NCBI RefSeq assembly: GCF_025144725.1
Contig: NZ_JALXKS010000018.1
Location: forward strand, 1 to 51,754
From: Brevibacterium sp. p3-SID960
GTDB lineage: Bacteria; Actinomycetota; Actinomycetes; Actinomycetales; Brevibacteriaceae
Reading direction: 5' to 3'
DNA length: 51,754 nt
Positions 51,745-51,754 of this stretch are shown in pieces (position 1 is the stretch's first letter; every line of letters begins with the position of its first letter). The translations under genes were made by a program, and so were the position numbers. Under the pieces are notes generated by a model, which had not been told where the DNA came from, made no database searches, and was given only the letters and a program-made list of their open reading frames with translations.

Positions 51745-51754
51745 TTGCTGACTC

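Overview
This window is a high-GC, gene-dense bacterial chromosome segment. Codon use, the gene families present (LppM-like lipoproteins, DUF5926, DUF6458, HspR/HAIR-type clpB control, DtxR-type iron boxes, an actinobacterial RES toxin-antitoxin pair) and many apparently leaderless promoters point to an actinomycete, most likely of the Micrococcales. Brevibacterium or a relative is my best guess but is not proven. I find no rRNA, tRNA, CRISPR array, insertion sequence or phage genes.

Layout. 1-7.3 kb: a DUF817 membrane protein, class II fructose-bisphosphate aldolase, a low-GC island holding one HEPN-like gene, a UMF1-type transporter and a pair of acyl-CoA dehydrogenases. 7.3-11.3 kb: two convergent LppM-like lipoprotein paralogues with a RES toxin-antitoxin operon between them. 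11.5-16.7 kb: a SpoU methyltransferase with an ABC-2 exporter pair, pyrE, a probable small structured RNA and an SDR. 16.7-20.8 kb: malate synthase G and a glycolate-oxidase-type flavoprotein (glycolate to glyoxylate to malate), then two minisatellite arrays. 20.8-28.5 kb: exonuclease III, clpB, enoyl-CoA hydratase, a large lipoprotein, a 41-bp repeat array, an epimerase and a DUF6458 protein. 28.7-35.7 kb: an arginine deiminase remnant, pheA, a glycosyltransferase, DUF5926, a GNAT-like protein, a MerR regulator, an MFS pump and an SDR. 35.8-40.2 kb: an iron-siderophore ABC operon behind a DtxR-type box. 40.2-51.7 kb: a membrane protein, a PAP2 phosphatase, a PRC/DUF2382 protein, a CoA-transferase, a thiolase, ETF beta and alpha, an FGGY kinase, YihY/BrkB and a YtxH-like protein.

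How it works together. Acyl-CoA dehydrogenases, enoyl-CoA hydratase, thiolase, CoA-transferase and ETF form a scattered beta-oxidation set. The ACAD pair, the ETF genes and one SDR share a candidate operator (TGAACGNNCGTTCA-like) placed just after the -10 box, which suggests one TetR-type regulon. Malate synthase would consume acetyl-CoA produced by the same pathway.

Most unusual items: a probable roughly 120-nt RNA between the SDR and pyrE with its own promoter, three hairpins with G-rich loops and a terminator; the HEPN-motif gene in a compositionally foreign island; the shared operator; a dispersed GC-rich 16-mer found both between and inside genes; and consistent -10 to start-codon spacing of 6-7 nt at about thirteen genes, which suggests leaderless mRNAs.
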